A stretch of 16,317 bases of DNA from an uncultured Bacteroides sp. (GTDB taxonomy: Bacteria > Bacteroidota > Bacteroidia > Bacteroidales > Bacteroidaceae): positions 1-16,317 of the forward strand of contig CAJKXC010000057.1 of NCBI GenBank assembly GCA_905203765.1, given 5' to 3'. Shown in pieces: positions 15,748 through 16,317 of this stretch (its first letter is position 1; each line of letters begins with the position of its first letter). A program made the position numbers and the translations under genes. Below the pieces are notes generated by a model, which did no database searches, was not told the origin of the DNA, and saw nothing but the letters and a program-made list of their open reading frames with translations.

Positions 15748-15888
15748 GTCAGTTTCAACGAAGGAAACTCCCAGTTCCACTATAGCAAACTCCCAGTTTC
15801 AAAGCATGAAACTCCCGGTTTCATTATAGGAAACTGACAGTTTCAAAGGTTGAAACTGACAGTTCCAACGTATGGCACTTTTTGGAAC
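15748..15888. repeat. Array of six 15-bp palindromes at exact 22-bp period
   Basis: The unit is GAAACT-N3-AGTTTC plus a 7-bp spacer. Palindromes start at 15764, 15786, 15808, 15830, 15852 and 15874, and a half-site (GTCAGTTTC) precedes them at 15748. Centres are CCC in the first three and GAC in the fourth and fifth; the sixth is degenerate (GGCACTTTTTGGAAC). Spacers are actatag, aaagcat, attatag, aaaggtt and aacgtat. Palindromes 3 and 4 keep strong dyad symmetry, and in others single changes break one or two pairs. Each half-site can also pair with its neighbour across the 7-bp spacer. No coding sequence overlaps it. Confidence 0.9.
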
Positions 15889-16004
15889 TGAGTTTACTTG
15901 TACGCAGGCGCAACCTTATTCAACAATCCACTTCTCTATGTTGCGGGTTGCCGGGCTGAAGTTTATAACGATTGACTACGATAATACCCATAAATGATAA
16001 TTTA

Positions 16005-16035
16005 CCAGCGTAGCGCTGGAGCAAGATTTCCTTGC
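16005..16035. repeat. Two adjacent small palindromes
   Basis: CCAGCG-TAG-CGCTGG (16005-16019) is a perfect 6-bp stem with a 3-base loop. GCAAG-ATTTC-CTTGC (16021-16035) is a perfect 5-bp stem with a 5-base loop. They directly precede the 48-bp inverted repeat and look like part of the same element. Confidence 0.75.
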
Positions 16036-16039
16036 GGCG

Positions 16040-16219
16040 TGCCCTGAAAGGGCTCAATTATATAGCGTAGGGCATCGCCCTACGTAAGAGCGTTCCTCTG
16101 AATTTGCACCCTGAAAGGGCATAACCTGCATACAGTTCCGCCCTTTCAGGGCTTGTATCGTATGTGACCTTTTACGTAGGGCGATGCCCTACGCTATATA
16201 ATTGAGCCCTTTCAGGGCA
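16040..16219. repeat. 180-bp element with perfect 48-bp inverted terminal arms
   Basis: The arm at 16040-16087 is the exact reverse complement of 16172-16219 (48 of 48 by hand), enclosing an 84-base loop. Each arm is itself two palindromes: GCCCT-GAA-AGGGC and CGTAGGGC-ATC-GCCCTACG, each with a 3-base loop. The layout resembles REP/BIME-type or MITE-like intergenic repeats. There is no transposase and no clear target duplication at the edges. Beyond the arms one mismatch is followed by two more matching bases on the outer side. Confidence 0.9.
16109..16151. repeat. Inverted repeat nested in the loop of the 48-bp element
   Basis: CCCTGAAAGGGC (16109-16120) pairs with GCCCTTTCAGGG (16140-16151) over a 19-base loop. 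The same word occurs in both outer arms, so the element holds four copies, two in each orientation. Confidence 0.85.
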
Positions 16220-16237
16220 TGCAGCTAAATTCCCATT

Positions 16238-16252
16238 TATCCATTATGGATA
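16238..16252. repeat. Small 3-base-loop palindrome
   Basis: TATCCA-TTA-TGGATA is a perfect 6-bp stem with a 3-base loop, 18 bases outside the right arm of the 48-bp inverted repeat. It repeats the 3-base-loop design of the neighbouring palindromes but is AT-rich. Confidence 0.55.
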
Positions 16253-16317
16253 TTATTGCGAATTGACTTGTCCTGATATAGGTTGACTATAACATCCAAA
16301 AAGTTATGGTAAATAGA

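Larger units (their letters stand above)
15889..16317. other. Gene-free end segment with structured DNA
   Basis: No coding sequence, tRNA or rRNA could be supported in this 429-base stretch. Bases 15889-16000 are featureless to my eye, 16001-16252 are filled by the hairpins and inverted repeats listed separately, and 16253-16317 is plain AT-rich sequence. Confidence 0.6.

Noticed and set aside
15748..15888. CRISPR array
   Set aside because: Unit is 22 bp with 7-bp spacers; CRISPR repeats and spacers are both much longer, units here are palindromic and variable, and no cas genes are present.
16040..16219. Complete insertion sequence
   Set aside because: 180 bp with no open reading frame for a transposase and no clear target duplication; at most a non-autonomous element.

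Overview
The window looks like chromosomal DNA from a Bacteroides-type organism (Bacteroidales). The grounds are promoter-like TAnnTTTG boxes with TTTG-like upstream boxes instead of sigma70 hexamers, the gene order purH-mreB-mreC-mreD-mrdA-rodA, a long RodA, and a periplasmic M13 lipoprotein peptidase. The species cannot be fixed from the sequence alone. All but one of the genes lie on the minus strand.

Layout, reading the minus strand from right to left. A membrane PAS sensor histidine kinase (12909-14519) is followed by an ABC-F ATPase of the YheS/YdiF kind (10861-12819) and an M13 metallopeptidase lipoprotein (8778-10814), with a large imperfect hairpin (8689-8752) closing that unit. A promoter at 8602-8632 then starts a tightly spaced run: purH (last two steps of IMP synthesis), mreB, mreC, mreD, mrdA (PBP2) and rodA. 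This run makes the cell-elongation machine: MreB filaments, the MreC/MreD membrane partners, and the PBP2 transpeptidase paired with the RodA glycosyltransferase. An isochorismate synthase gene (1-1114, cut by the window edge) follows with its own promoter-like box and probably opens a menaquinone cluster off-window. The only plus-strand gene is an AraC-family regulator (14795-15640), divergent from the kinase.

Two things stand out. First, rodA is split: the first transmembrane helix is in one frame and the remaining protein in another, with the break at about 2516-2520. Second, the last 677 bases (15641-16317) hold no gene but are packed with structured DNA. There are six 15-bp palindromes at an exact 22-bp period (15764-15888), a string of small 3-nt-loop palindromes, and a perfect 48-bp inverted repeat (16040-16087 against 16172-16219) with a second inverted repeat nested in its loop.

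The spacers inside the mre operon also carry short-period repeats that begin on the stop codon of the upstream gene (4566-4612, 8-bp units; 2659-2686, 7-bp units).
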